DNA of 13,801 nt, taken from contig JAIPFO010000054.1 in the NCBI GenBank assembly GCA_021736565.1, positions 1 through 13,801 of the forward strand. The letters run 5' to 3'. The DNA comes from Phycisphaerae bacterium (GTDB taxonomy: Bacteria > Planctomycetota > Phycisphaerae > Sedimentisphaerales > SM23-30). The stretch's first letter is position 1. Each line of letters begins with the position of its first letter. The notes below the pieces were generated by a model that had not been told where the DNA came from, ran no database searches, and saw only the letters and a program-made list of their open reading frames with translations. The position numbers and the translations under genes are program-made. Positions 5,087 to 12,606 of this stretch are shown here, piece after piece.

Positions 5087-6382
5087 TTGAAGGCCCATTA
5101 TGAGTACAAAAATCAATATCGCTCGTGGAGTTTAACCGATTTGGACCTGGATCGAATAAAAATGGAACTGGAAAGCTGTGATTTCCATGACTTGCTGGAA
5201 GTTGAGAAATATTTATCGGCGCTTCTCAATACCGCCCAGGTCAATCTGGACCGGATATTCAAAAACGACGGTGAAGAAATCACAAGAGAAGAGCGATTCT
5301 CAACCAATCTTTCGGGAACATTAACTCGAATTACCAATGTCAGGCCTGGCGAACGCAAAGAATATAATATTACCATCGAAAATGTTTCACGCAAAGGGAT
5401 GAATTTCAGGGTTGACAAAAACTTTACTCCCTCCCAAATCGTTGAAATTAACTTCGCCAGCCCCGCCGGCAAGAGAAAAAATTGTTATATGGAAATCGTC
5501 CGCATGAATCGGAGATCAAATCCCGATGGAAAATGGCTGGAGGTCGGATCTCGAAGTATTAGTAAAGAGCAAGTCAGTCTATTACGGCACCAGGAAGAAC
5601 AAACCGGCATCATTCAATCGAAGCTTAAAAACAGAACCGGTATCATGATCATAGCCGTTGGCTTACAAAATAATGACAACTTAAACGCTATCTCACATCT
5701 AAAATCTCATGATTATCAAGTGCGACTCATGGACAGTGTGCATCAAGCCATACAAAGTGCCAAAAAACTTTCCGCCCAACTAATCTTATTCTGTGATGGA
5801 ACCCGGCTTTGCAACGACCCGGAATTGCTTGCCGAGGCCATTTCCTGTTCCGAAAAGATCCCTACATTGGCGATTGTAAAAACCGATGAAGAGAGATTGG
5901 CACTGCTGAATGTGGGAATTGATGAAGCGATGACTGTCAAAAATGTCAATACCTTCATTTCTCATGCGATCGAACGGGCCCTGATCGGCCATTCTATTCG
6001 AAAGAAAAAATCAAATCGTACCACACCCAGGGTCCTGATCGTCAGCAAGCATAAAACACGAATCAATATGATGACATTCTATCTTGATGAAAAGAATTAC
6101 GATTGCTGCGCCACGGATGACCCGAATGATGCCACTGAATTCCGACAGGAACATTTCGACCTGGTCATTACCGATTTCTCACCTGAAAACACAGATCCTT
6201 TTAATGACATCCAGGGCCATTTCCATCCGACACCCATCATCGCACTCTGTGAGGACATCAGTACCGGTCGACAAGCAATAATCCATGGTGCCTGCAATTA
6301 CCTTTGCACCCCTTCTAATCGGGATGAAGTCCACTCCATTCTCAAGAGCACACTACTCAAAAAACATCCTGAAAACTGGTAA
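5087..6382 (+). CDS. PilZ domain protein with two degenerate receiver domains
   Basis: This 431-residue cytoplasmic protein has no signal peptide or membrane span. An N-terminal helical segment (about 15-60) precedes a PilZ-like beta domain (about 67-160). That domain has an NxSxxG motif, N99-V-S-R-K-G104, and an upstream R67-E-E-R70 close to the RxxxR motif, so c-di-GMP binding is possible. Two receiver-like domains follow. The first (about 185-300) is very divergent. The second (about 309-425) keeps a candidate phospho-aspartate, D363 in DLVITD, but lacks the usual acidic pair after strand 1 (VLIVSKHK) and has T408-P409 where the lysine is expected. No output domain follows. The frame is closed by TAA at 5063, so the start is TTG 5087 or a later ATG such as 5162. 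It is probably a signalling adaptor. Confidence 0.7.
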   Translation: MKAHYEYKNQYRSWSLTDLDLDRIKMELESCDFHDLLEVEKYLSALLNTAQVNLDRIFKNDGEEITREERFSTNLSGTLTRITNVRPGERKEYNITIENVSRKGMNFRVDKNFTPSQIVEINFASPAGKRKNCYMEIVRMNRRSNPDGKWLEVGSRSISKEQVSLLRHQEEQTGIIQSKLKNRTGIMIIAVGLQNNDNLNAISHLKSHDYQVRLMDSVHQAIQSAKKLSAQLILFCDGTRLCNDPELLAEAISCSEKIPTLAIVKTDEERLALLNVGIDEAMTVKNVNTFISHAIERALIGHSIRKKKSNRTTPRVLIVSKHKTRINMMTFYLDEKNYDCCATDDPNDATEFRQEHFDLVITDFSPENTDPFNDIQGHFHPTPIIALCEDISTGRQAIIHGACNYLCTPSNRDEVHSILKSTLLKKHPENW

Positions 6383-6388
6383 ATTGCA

Positions 6389-6430
6389 CACCCGCCCCTG
6401 CGAAAAAACTTACGACGCTGACGTCATCAC
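6389..6430 (+). repeat. dispersed repeat, tail-only or internally deleted copy
   Basis: CCCGCCCCTGCGAAAAAACT followed by TACGACGCTGACGTC. The GCGAAAAA and GACGCTGACG blocks match the copy at 12364-12470, and the end is again palindromic (GACG...CGTC). It lies between two convergent genes. Confidence 0.55.
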
Positions 6431-6488
6431 CAGCAGTTTGCATCGAACAATGTCCCATCGCCTCAACTCGTCAGCCTGCTAGGCATTG

Positions 6489-9176
6489 TCAATCCGCCGG
6501 CTTTCCAGATAAACGCCACGCCTTTAAACGTGCCCGCCAGGGCGACTTGGCATCCGGGTAAGACTTCAGCATCACATCAATGACATGGCCGGTCTGATCA
6601 GACGAACCCATCGCAGAAGCACACCGCAGCGAGTAATAACGCGATTCCCACCAGTAGTAACCCAGGCGGGTATCGGCTGTCGGCTTGGTCGAGGTCCGGA
6701 TCGTGTGCCATAACTTCCGGGATGTGCCATACTCCCCCTGCGAAAACCGAAGGAGCGCCTCACATCGGACAAACCATATCTGCTTGGAAAAACCCGGGAT
6801 ACGACGACCGCGTGCCAGTAAAATATCAACACGCGACATCAGCGAAACCAGGTCCCGAACCGAAGCACCGTTTGATACATTCACCGAACTGACCGCCAGG
6901 TATTCCAGAAGTAATTTAAACGCCTGAGAAGATTGGTTATCAGCCGGTTTCCCTTCAAATGACGCATAGACCAGACGCGCCAGGTGCAGCGAATCCGCCA
7001 AGCGGCCTGGAAGCTCGACACGGTCACCCCGCCCGTGTGAGGCCAATAACTCGGCCCACTGCTCGTTCAGCAGCCGCATCGCCAACCCGAGCAACTCAGA
7101 AGGCTCCCCACCCACCTCAAGCACGCGAGACAGCGGGTCGATCATCAGCGAAATATCCCCCGTTTTATGACAGAGTTGGTCCAGAAGGAGCATCGTATTG
7201 ATCGCGATGGCATTATCCAGATTGTCATTAATGAGCCGCGTGAACCGCGTGATTAAAACTCGATAACGCAACGCCAGCTGGTCAGGCGAAATTTCCTGAG
7301 ATGCCAGGTCATGATAACAGCAATAGGCCTGCTGATAAACCGCCTGGAGATAATTTTCATCCTCCCGCCCCACCGTCGCCAGGATCGCTGCCGCCTGCTG
7401 ATATAGCTTGGCATCCTGAAACAATTGGCCGTAAAAGTAGCGATAAGCGCGAGCCGTTTCAGATTTGGAAAACGGGCCCGTGGGACTCACCTGACCAGGT
7501 GCCACCTGACCGACCAATGTCCCCAGGACGTCACGGGTCCGTGGACCATAGGCCGCCGGGTCCTCCCTGTAAAGCCCCCAACTCAGCGAAACGGCCATGG
7601 AAATAGCCTTCTGGGCACTAACAGTATCCTGGTGGTATATTGTAGAAAATCCTGGATGGTCACGGGCCAGCTGATGCCAGAATTTTATCGCCTCCAGTGT
7701 ATATTGGTGCGCTTTTTTCGTATGGCCCGCCTGGGTTTCTGGGGCGACCAGTTGAAAATTGCACAGACCAAGATGATAAAGCACCAAAGGATAGACGGGA
7801 TGATCCGGCTTTCGATTCCTCAGAAATGACTGGTAAATATAGATCGCCTTCAAAAAATCAGGGGAACGACGATTCTGGTAGTGCCCCCCCAACGCCTGGA
7901 TCTCAAAATCGTCACAAGTGTCCAGGAATTTATCCAGGGAAAATGTGCCCCCCATCCCGGACACCGTCACCAGCGACACCGCCAGATGCCGGGCAACCAG
8001 ATCACTGATTTCCGGCTCCAGCTCCGGAAATCCCCCTGCCAGGTCCTTTAGAGAGTCCAGATAACAGCGATCAAAAAGAAACTGTCGCTCCGGACTCGCG
8101 GTCGAGTGCTTGATGATATCCTGCTGAACCATGCTTTCAAACAGCGCCAGTTGCAGCCGATTGCCGGTAACCCCTTTGATCGTTTTACTGTTCTTGTTCA
8201 ACCATAAACGAAGCTGGGTGATTTTAGTCAGAACCTCCCGCGTCTTCGAAACGCGATGCCCACCCTCAACGAACTGTAAACGTAGCGATTCCAGATACGT
8301 ATCAAAGTCGTCGGGACTGATCTTCTTGATGGACGCCCGAATGGTGCTCGCGGCAGGTGATACGAGATAATCAGGAGAATTTGATACCAGTTCACGATAC
8401 AATCGAGACTGCCAGAGCCGCAATTGCTGGCTATTCGATTGCTGGATCGATGTATTTCCAAGAATTGCGGTCAGTTTTTCGAGATTTCCCCTCAGGGCCG
8501 TCACAACAGCCGTCTTTGAAGCAGGGGCACCGGCAGTCGTATCGCGGTTCGAACACCGAAATGACCGGCTGCGAAAATACCAGTAGGCCGCATCGGAAAG
8601 GACCAGGTTTTGCTGAATCTCGCTCAGATGGCCAAAAAAACCAGTCTTACCAAACCGCGACTCCCAGTCGTTATCCGGGTACCAGTCCAGCCATGCCATC
8701 AGATCGCCCAGAACGCCGTGGGTGATCGTCAAATAGTCACCCCCCTCAACAAGCTCTTCCGCCAGAATTTCCGCCGATGGATTGGGCGTCACATTGGCAT
8801 AAAAGCAAATCTGCAGATCATTCAGCAGGCAGCGATCAAAGAGAACCCCCTGGGTGACCGCCAGGTAACGATCCAGCAACCGGGTATGCCGATGCACAAG
8901 CATCGCCTTGAGAACCGCGGGAAGGACCGGCTCGCACTTCGGGTCCTCAACGGTAGGCTCCTTCCCCAAACCATCCACATAGCGACTCTTAAACTCAGCG
9001 AAATGAGGAAGATCTCCTGCTTGTTCACCCGTAACAACCGGCCCGGTCTCTTTTTTTTCGTCGGCCTGCGCGCCAAACGGCCGCAAATGCAACAAGACCG
9101 CCAAGAGTACCAGGACGATCAATATCTTTTGTTGAGGTCTATTTAGTATGATACGGCAACTCCTGACTCGGGACAT
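6489..9176 (-). CDS. large secreted helical (TPR-like) protein, last gene of the Ton-like operon
   Basis: About 895 residues. I chose the ATG at 9176, which gives a good signal peptide: basic start MSRVRSCR, hydrophobic core ILIVLVLLAVLLHL, and AQA before DEKK. A TTG at 9248 would start inside a dispersed repeat and is unlikely. The rest is mostly amphipathic helix. Around residues 450-720 it has tetratricopeptide-like helix pairs (for example PLVLYHLGLCNFQL and KLYQQAAAILATVG), but no family could be assigned. A short motif, LFDRC-x-L-x2-L, occurs twice, which may reflect an internal duplication. No catalytic motif is seen. Placed behind exbD-exbD, it is probably the periplasmic partner or scaffold of that complex. 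It may also have its own promoter at 9309-9336. Confidence 0.65.
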   Translation of the reverse strand: MSRVRSCRIILNRPQQKILIVLVLLAVLLHLRPFGAQADEKKETGPVVTGEQAGDLPHFAEFKSRYVDGLGKEPTVEDPKCEPVLPAVLKAMLVHRHTRLLDRYLAVTQGVLFDRCLLNDLQICFYANVTPNPSAEILAEELVEGGDYLTITHGVLGDLMAWLDWYPDNDWESRFGKTGFFGHLSEIQQNLVLSDAAYWYFRSRSFRCSNRDTTAGAPASKTAVVTALRGNLEKLTAILGNTSIQQSNSQQLRLWQSRLYRELVSNSPDYLVSPAASTIRASIKKISPDDFDTYLESLRLQFVEGGHRVSKTREVLTKITQLRLWLNKNSKTIKGVTGNRLQLALFESMVQQDIIKHSTASPERQFLFDRCYLDSLKDLAGGFPELEPEISDLVARHLAVSLVTVSGMGGTFSLDKFLDTCDDFEIQALGGHYQNRRSPDFLKAIYIYQSFLRNRKPDHPVYPLVLYHLGLCNFQLVAPETQAGHTKKAHQYTLEAIKFWHQLARDHPGFSTIYHQDTVSAQKAISMAVSLSWGLYREDPAAYGPRTRDVLGTLVGQVAPGQVSPTGPFSKSETARAYRYFYGQLFQDAKLYQQAAAILATVGREDENYLQAVYQQAYCCYHDLASQEISPDQLALRYRVLITRFTRLINDNLDNAIAINTMLLLDQLCHKTGDISLMIDPLSRVLEVGGEPSELLGLAMRLLNEQWAELLASHGRGDRVELPGRLADSLHLARLVYASFEGKPADNQSSQAFKLLLEYLAVSSVNVSNGASVRDLVSLMSRVDILLARGRRIPGFSKQIWFVRCEALLRFSQGEYGTSRKLWHTIRTSTKPTADTRLGYYWWESRYYSLRCASAMGSSDQTGHVIDVMLKSYPDAKSPWRARLKAWRLSGKPAD

Positions 9177-9237
9177 GACAGCCCCGGCCCTGCGTAGTCT
9201 CATTAGCACAACTGATATTTCGATTGGAAGTATAGAT

Positions 9238-9305
9238 TCCCACGCCAAAAATCATTTTTCGTCTTTCAAATCGCCCTTTAAAATGTGAAAAAGGGGCATG
9301 AGTGT
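9238..9305 (+). repeat. dispersed repeat copy in the leader of the large helical protein gene
   Basis: CCCACGCCAAAAATCATTTT followed by TCGTCTTTCAAATCGCCC and TTTAAAATGTGAAAAAGGGG aligns along its length with the copies at 3104 and 2410. The tail is diverged or missing. It lies downstream of the putative promoter, so it would be part of the mRNA leader. Confidence 0.7.
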
Positions 9306-9308
9306 ATG

Positions 9309-9336
9309 ATTTTATCAATAAAAATCCACTTGGCAA
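9309..9336 (-). promoter_or_regulatory. possible internal promoter for the large helical protein gene
   Basis: Minus strand: -35 TTGCCA (9336-9331), 16-bp spacer, -10 TAAAAT (9314-9309), each 5 of 6 to consensus. The start would be near 9302, giving a leader of about 125 nt that includes the dispersed repeat. Confidence 0.4.
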
Positions 9337-9492
9337 CACTGTTTTTATAACGACCCGTCGTATACAACATAAAACCTGAAATTAAAACAACTTACACTCC
9401 GAAAAGGGAAATGATATTTCGTCGTGCCCCCCTAAGAAAGCCAGGAGACAAAGCCGCCTTGATCCGCCCCTGCGTCAGTTTTGGCCGTGCGG

Positions 9493-9963
9493 TTATTCGA
9501 CCATCGTAAAAATAATATTCCGCAGATCCAACTGCCACAACATATCATACGTCTTGACAACGTGGTCCCATTTCGTCAGGGCATTGGGAACCAGCTTAAC
9601 CGGGTCATCGAGATTACGGCCCTGCTGAGCGATTATTTTTTTTAATTCAACTCCCAAATCAGAAAAACTCCCCCTCTCCTCGGGCGACCCGACAGTAAAA
9701 CTGCCCGCATCGCCAATATCAACCACACACGAACCATCCGGGCGACTCTGAAGATAGATCAACAGCGGCTCCAGCTCGACCAGGTCTGATCGAGTGATCT
9801 GGCGAGGCAACTCGGCTGGCAGAAAACCTTCACGGGGCCTGAAATTCGCCGTCATCAGGAAAAATATCAACAGAAGAAACACCACATCGATCATCGGGAT
9901 CATCCGTATTTGCATACGGGATGAAGACGCAAAACGCTGGCGAATGGAATGGTAATGTTTCAT
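9493..9963 (-). CDS. ExbD/TolR-family protein (second copy)
   Basis: 156 residues with a short basic cytoplasmic N-terminus and one membrane helix (about 22-40) in the ExbD signature RMIPMIDVVFLLLIFFLM. Asp26 is the proton-path residue of the family. The periplasmic part (about 45-156) is diverged but has a normal length. ExbD proteins form the dimeric stator partner of ExbB in proton-motive-force-driven machines. The ATG overlaps the stop of the upstream exbD by one base (TAATG), so the two are translationally coupled. It differs greatly from its neighbour outside the membrane segment, so the pair may work as a heterodimer rather than being redundant. Confidence 0.85.
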   Translation of the reverse strand: MKHYHSIRQRFASSSRMQIRMIPMIDVVFLLLIFFLMTANFRPREGFLPAELPRQITRSDLVELEPLLIYLQSRPDGSCVVDIGDAGSFTVGSPEERGSFSDLGVELKKIIAQQGRNLDDPVKLVPNALTKWDHVVKTYDMLWQLDLRNIIFTMVE

Positions 9964-10463
9964 TACTCAGCAACCTTTTCAGAACGAAAGGCCGCGATCT
10001 GAATTTTTGTCTGCCCCGCGCCCGCTGACGCCAACAACGCATTTTGGACCTGGCCATAGGTCAGGTTGCGATCCGCCCGGATATGGATCAACGGGGCCAC
10101 CTTCGCACTGGACTGATCGGCAATAGAATCCGTCAGGTCGGCCAGAAGCAGGGGAAAGTTATTCTTATATTTTTGGCCATACGGGTCAAAGACACTCGCT
10201 CGTACAGCATACAGCGGCAACTTGTCATCCCCGCCACCATCATCCCCAGGAAATACCGAAACTGTCACAGCATTACGGTCAAGCTGGTTGGTCACCACGG
10301 CACTCGGGCAATCGTCCGGAACGGCCAGCGTATAATTCTCGCGAACGATAAACTGACAGATCAGCATGAAGAATATGATCAACAGAAAGACCACATCGAT
10401 CATCGGGGTCATATTGAACTGCGGTTCACTGTGAAATCGTAATATGGAATGTTTTTTTATCAT
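9963..10463 (-). CDS. ExbD/TolR-family protein (first copy)
   Basis: 166 residues from the ATG at 10463. It has a short cytoplasmic start, then EPQFNMTPMIDVVFLLIIFF with the conserved Asp23 in the single membrane helix, and a periplasmic domain ending in the typical ExbD pattern IHIRADRNLTYGQVQNALLASAGAG. The frame stays open to 10505, but those 14 extra residues fall in a dispersed repeat copy, and the shorter start fits the family better. A weak GGGAG lies 16 nt upstream, derived from the repeat. An Asp/Gly-rich insert (PGDDGGGDD) interrupts the periplasmic domain. Confidence 0.88.
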   Translation of the reverse strand: MIKKHSILRFHSEPQFNMTPMIDVVFLLIIFFMLICQFIVRENYTLAVPDDCPSAVVTNQLDRNAVTVSVFPGDDGGGDDKLPLYAVRASVFDPYGQKYKNNFPLLLADLTDSIADQSSAKVAPLIHIRADRNLTYGQVQNALLASAGAGQTKIQIAAFRSEKVAE

Positions 10464-10479
10464 GGTATTAAATGGTTCA

Positions 10480-10566
10480 CTCCCACGGTAAAAGTCGATT
10501 CGCATCGTTCAAATCAGCCTTGATGATGCAGAAAAACGGCTTTGAAATCAAATAAATCGCTGATAC
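10480..10566 (+). repeat. dispersed repeat filling the exbB-exbD gap
   Basis: CCCACGGTAAAAGTCGATTC, then CGTTCAAATCAGCCTTGATG, then a GCAGAAAAACGGCTTTGAAA block and a diverged tail, in the same order as the 3104 reference. It occupies almost all the space between the exbB stop and the exbD start inside one operon. Confidence 0.6.
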
Positions 10567-11280
10567 CTATTTTGACGGAACGGCGATCAGTATTTCCTCG
10601 GCGGTCAGGGCGGTTTCTGCGGATAGGGCATCGATTCGATTCCGAAAAAAACCGTAGGCCGCCAGGGCCGGAATCGCCACCACCATCCCCCACCATGTCG
10701 TCACCAGGGCAGTCGAAATCCCATCGGCCAGTTCCACCATTTCAGGCTGACCTCCCGCCTGGACAATACTATTAAACGAATCGATCATGCCCCATACCGT
10801 ACCAAATAAACCGATCATCGGGGCAACATTCCCAATAATGTTCAGCCATTCGATCTTACGCAAAAGCGTGGTCGTATCCTGCTCCAGCATTTCCGCCATC
10901 GCTGTATCCATCGCGTCATGGCCGTTATGAACTTCGCTGAGACCAACACATAAAACCCGTGCCAGTGAGCTTTCCTGCTGGTCGAGATATTCCATGGCTT
11001 TGGTAACCTGGGAACTCGCCAGAAAATCACCTGCCGTCTCGATCACCTCGGCAGGAATAAGACGCGAATGACGTATCGCCAGGCAATATTGAACAACCAG
11101 GCTGACCGTAACGATCGAAAGCAACAGCAGCAGCCACACCAGGGGACTCTCGACAATGAAAAATCGATAGGACGTCTCCGAAGCAGATTCAACCGCACCG
11201 GGATCAGCGCCATAGCTACTGGCGGGAACCAGGCTGATCATGACAGAAAACAGTATGGAAATTTTTCTCATATTTTTCAA
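10567..11280 (-). CDS. MotA/TolQ/ExbB proton channel protein
   Basis: 237 residues. An N-terminal signal-like segment (hydrophobic, ending ASSYGA near residue 25) is followed by a first membrane helix (about 45-65, PLVWLLLLLSIVTVSLVVQY) and a cytoplasmic helical stretch. The two family helices come next, in GNVAPMIGLFGTVWGMIDSF and LADGISTALVTTWWGMVVAIPALAAYGFF, which build the proton-conducting pentamer around ExbD. Length and motifs are normal for the longer ExbB type with a cleavable leader. The ATG at 11280 or the one three codons later could be the start; neither has a strong ribosome site. It lies between the VWA protein and the two ExbD proteins in the same orientation. Confidence 0.92.
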   Translation of the reverse strand: MKNMRKISILFSVMISLVPASSYGADPGAVESASETSYRFFIVESPLVWLLLLLSIVTVSLVVQYCLAIRHSRLIPAEVIETAGDFLASSQVTKAMEYLDQQESSLARVLCVGLSEVHNGHDAMDTAMAEMLEQDTTTLLRKIEWLNIIGNVAPMIGLFGTVWGMIDSFNSIVQAGGQPEMVELADGISTALVTTWWGMVVAIPALAAYGFFRNRIDALSAETALTAEEILIAVPSK

Positions 11281-11301
11281 CTTTCAGTATGAATATTGTT
11301 C

Positions 11302-11392
11302 CCTCACCTCAAAAATCGATCCACCAAAGGCAAATCATCCGTAAGTTGCGAGAACTGGACTTCAAAAATACTTAAGACGCCTACGCCTTCCC
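11302..11392 (+). repeat. dispersed repeat filling the VWA-exbB gap
   Basis: CCTCACCTCAAAAATCGATC, then CACCAAAGG, and the tail GACTTCAAAAATACTTAAGA followed by CGCCTACGCC. The head matches the copies at 4579 and 12364, and the tail matches 3104. It almost exactly fills the 119-bp gap between the two genes. Confidence 0.65.
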
Positions 11393-11399
11393 TGCGATT

Positions 11400-12344
11400 T
11401 TATTCCTCACGGCAAAGCTCCTCATCGGTAACAAAACGAAACCGACCATGATTTTCACGGGCTAGCGTATCCAGAAATTTCTTGTTTTCAGTACTGCCAC
11501 AGGCAATAACATGGATCGTCGCGGGATACTGACGGCGGGCCTGAAGATACTGTAACATCATCGAAACCTGATCATGGTCAAACTCGCCATCAGTAAACAG
11601 ATAAAACAACTGGGCATACCTGCCATCAAACGTTTTGGCCTCAAATCCTCTCCGCAATGCATTGACAACCCCCTTCCAGGCCTCTTCCTTACTCTTGACA
11701 TTGATCAGCCCCGTCTGGTTGACATAATTAAGGCCTTTATGACGGTGCGTTGCATTGGCACGGATAAGGCTGCCGGACTGAAGCTCTTTGGGCTCACCGC
11801 CGGCAAAAAAGACCAATTGGAAATATTGGGCCGGGCTCAAGGCACTTATCGCTTTTCGAAGCTCCTTGCGAACATAATCCTCCGCCAGGATCATACTGCC
11901 GGAACGGTCTATGATATAACAGATACAATCCGAAGACCCGGATATCCCACCAAAACTGCTGGGATAAAACGGCCGGGTAACGACACTCCGGGCCGTGCCC
12001 CCCCCCGGGGAACCACCCAGGGCCGCTATCGTTTCGTTCTTCGGTGGGATCGGCGCAGCGACTTGAACCATCGCCGGCGGCGGAACCGCCGAAGGCATAA
12101 GCTCCAGAAGGTCACTTGAATCGGGGGTAAGCGTTTCAGTCAGTGGCTCAAGCTCAAGGATTTCCGCCTGGGACTCCAGGGTGGTCCTCGGAGTCTCATG
12201 GGGCGCATCGGGCGGTAAAATAATCGGGGCAACAACCAGAAAAAGCACAATAATGATCCCATGAATCAGGATAGAGACGCCCCAGCCGGTCACAGGTAAG
12301 GACCAGCGAATAGAGGTTGGAATATGTCGAGTTACTAATTTCAT
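11400..12344 (-). CDS. TonB-like transducer with a von Willebrand A domain
   Basis: 314 residues from the ATG at 12344 (AGG 8 nt upstream). The frame is open to 12494, but the extra 50 residues come from a dispersed repeat and leader. A single N-terminal helix (about 20-43) contains S24-I-L-I-H28, the SxxxH pattern of E. coli TonB (Ser16/His20), which couples TonB to ExbB/ExbD. A Pro- and Glu-rich extension (44-102) and a Gly/Ser linker follow, as in TonB. Instead of a TonB C-terminal domain there is a VWA domain (about 139-310). It has a MIDAS motif, D146-R-S148-G-S150, and LFTDGEFD for the later acidic position, so metal-dependent ligand binding is expected. As first gene before exbB-exbD-exbD, it probably transmits proton-motive-force energy to a periplasmic or outer-membrane target. 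Two cysteines (C140, C142) lie just before MIDAS. Confidence 0.85.
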   Translation of the reverse strand: MKLVTRHIPTSIRWSLPVTGWGVSILIHGIIIVLFLVVAPIILPPDAPHETPRTTLESQAEILELEPLTETLTPDSSDLLELMPSAVPPPAMVQVAAPIPPKNETIAALGGSPGGGTARSVVTRPFYPSSFGGISGSSDCICYIIDRSGSMILAEDYVRKELRKAISALSPAQYFQLVFFAGGEPKELQSGSLIRANATHRHKGLNYVNQTGLINVKSKEEAWKGVVNALRRGFEAKTFDGRYAQLFYLFTDGEFDHDQVSMMLQYLQARRQYPATIHVIACGSTENKKFLDTLARENHGRFRFVTDEELCREE

Positions 12345-12363
12345 GTTGAACCTGATGGTTGCC

Positions 12364-12470
12364 CCAGAAGTCGATCCGCCAAAGGTCGTAGACCAGCCTT
12401 TGGATGGCGAACCAGCCCTTAAGATGCGAAAAAACGGCTCCAAAAAACTGAGGACGCTGACGCCAATAAA
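12364..12470 (+). repeat. dispersed repeat in the VWA operon leader, with internal duplication
   Basis: GTCGATCCGCCAAAGG head, middle CCCTTAAGATGCGAAAAAAC, and tail GGACGCTGACGCCAATAAAA. An inner segment is duplicated (ACCAGCCTTTGGATGGCGA then ACCAGCCCTTAAGATGCGAA). This creates a hairpin, CCAAAGG (12379-12385) with CCTTTGG (12397-12403), that would lie in the operon's 5' leader. Confidence 0.7.
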
Positions 12471-12506
12471 ACAAAAAGTGCAGCAGCACTCCATTCACAA
12501 AGTGCC

Positions 12507-12535
12507 AAAATAGACAATCATCCTCAATTTGTCAA
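12507..12535 (-). promoter_or_regulatory. promoter of the VWA-exbB-exbD-exbD operon
   Basis: Minus strand: consensus -35 TTGACA (12535-12530), 17-bp spacer, -10 TATTTT (12512-12507). The start would be near 12500, giving a leader of about 155 nt containing the repeat hairpin. The spacing matches the rRNA promoters, but the sequence after the -10 does not share their CTTAGCTC start region. Confidence 0.65.
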
Positions 12536-12550
12536 GTTTCTTAAAAAAAC

Positions 12551-12593
12551 CTCCCGCGTCAAAAGTCGTTTTTTATTATTAAAATTGACGCCA
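12551..12593 (+). repeat. dispersed repeat, internally deleted copy
   Basis: The head CCGCGTCAAAAGTCGTTTTT is joined to the tail TTGACGCCAA with most of the middle missing. The ends GCGTCAA (12556-12562) and TTGACGC (12585-12591) are inverted repeats, so the RNA could fold. It lies just past the symporter stop. Confidence 0.55.
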
Positions 12594-12606
12594 AAGACTT
12601 TCACCG

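Larger units (their letters stand above)
9177..9492. other. intercistronic gap with promoter and repeat copy
   Basis: This 316-bp stretch separates the second exbD from the large helical protein gene, far longer than the other gaps in the operon. It holds the dispersed repeat copy at 9238-9305, a likely promoter at 9309-9336, a small palindrome ACGAC-cc-GTCGT (9350-9361), and a degenerate stretch at about 9410-9480 that may be another decayed repeat. I see no terminator and no gene. Confidence 0.6.

Noticed and set aside
6572..8725. Numerous shorter ORFs on both strands within the large helical protein gene
   Set aside because: They are frame shadows of the 895-residue gene, with no recognisable domains.
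9410..9480. An additional dispersed repeat copy
   Set aside because: Only short blocks match (TTCGTCGT, CCCCTAAGA), which is too little to separate from chance.
10464..10505. 14-residue N-terminal extension of the first ExbD
   Set aside because: It overlaps a repeat copy, and the downstream ATG gives the family's usual short cytoplasmic tail.
12345..12494. N-terminal extension of the VWA protein (50 residues, Cys- and Phe-rich start)
   Set aside because: It is encoded by the dispersed repeat and leader; the shorter start gives a normal TonB-like N-terminus.
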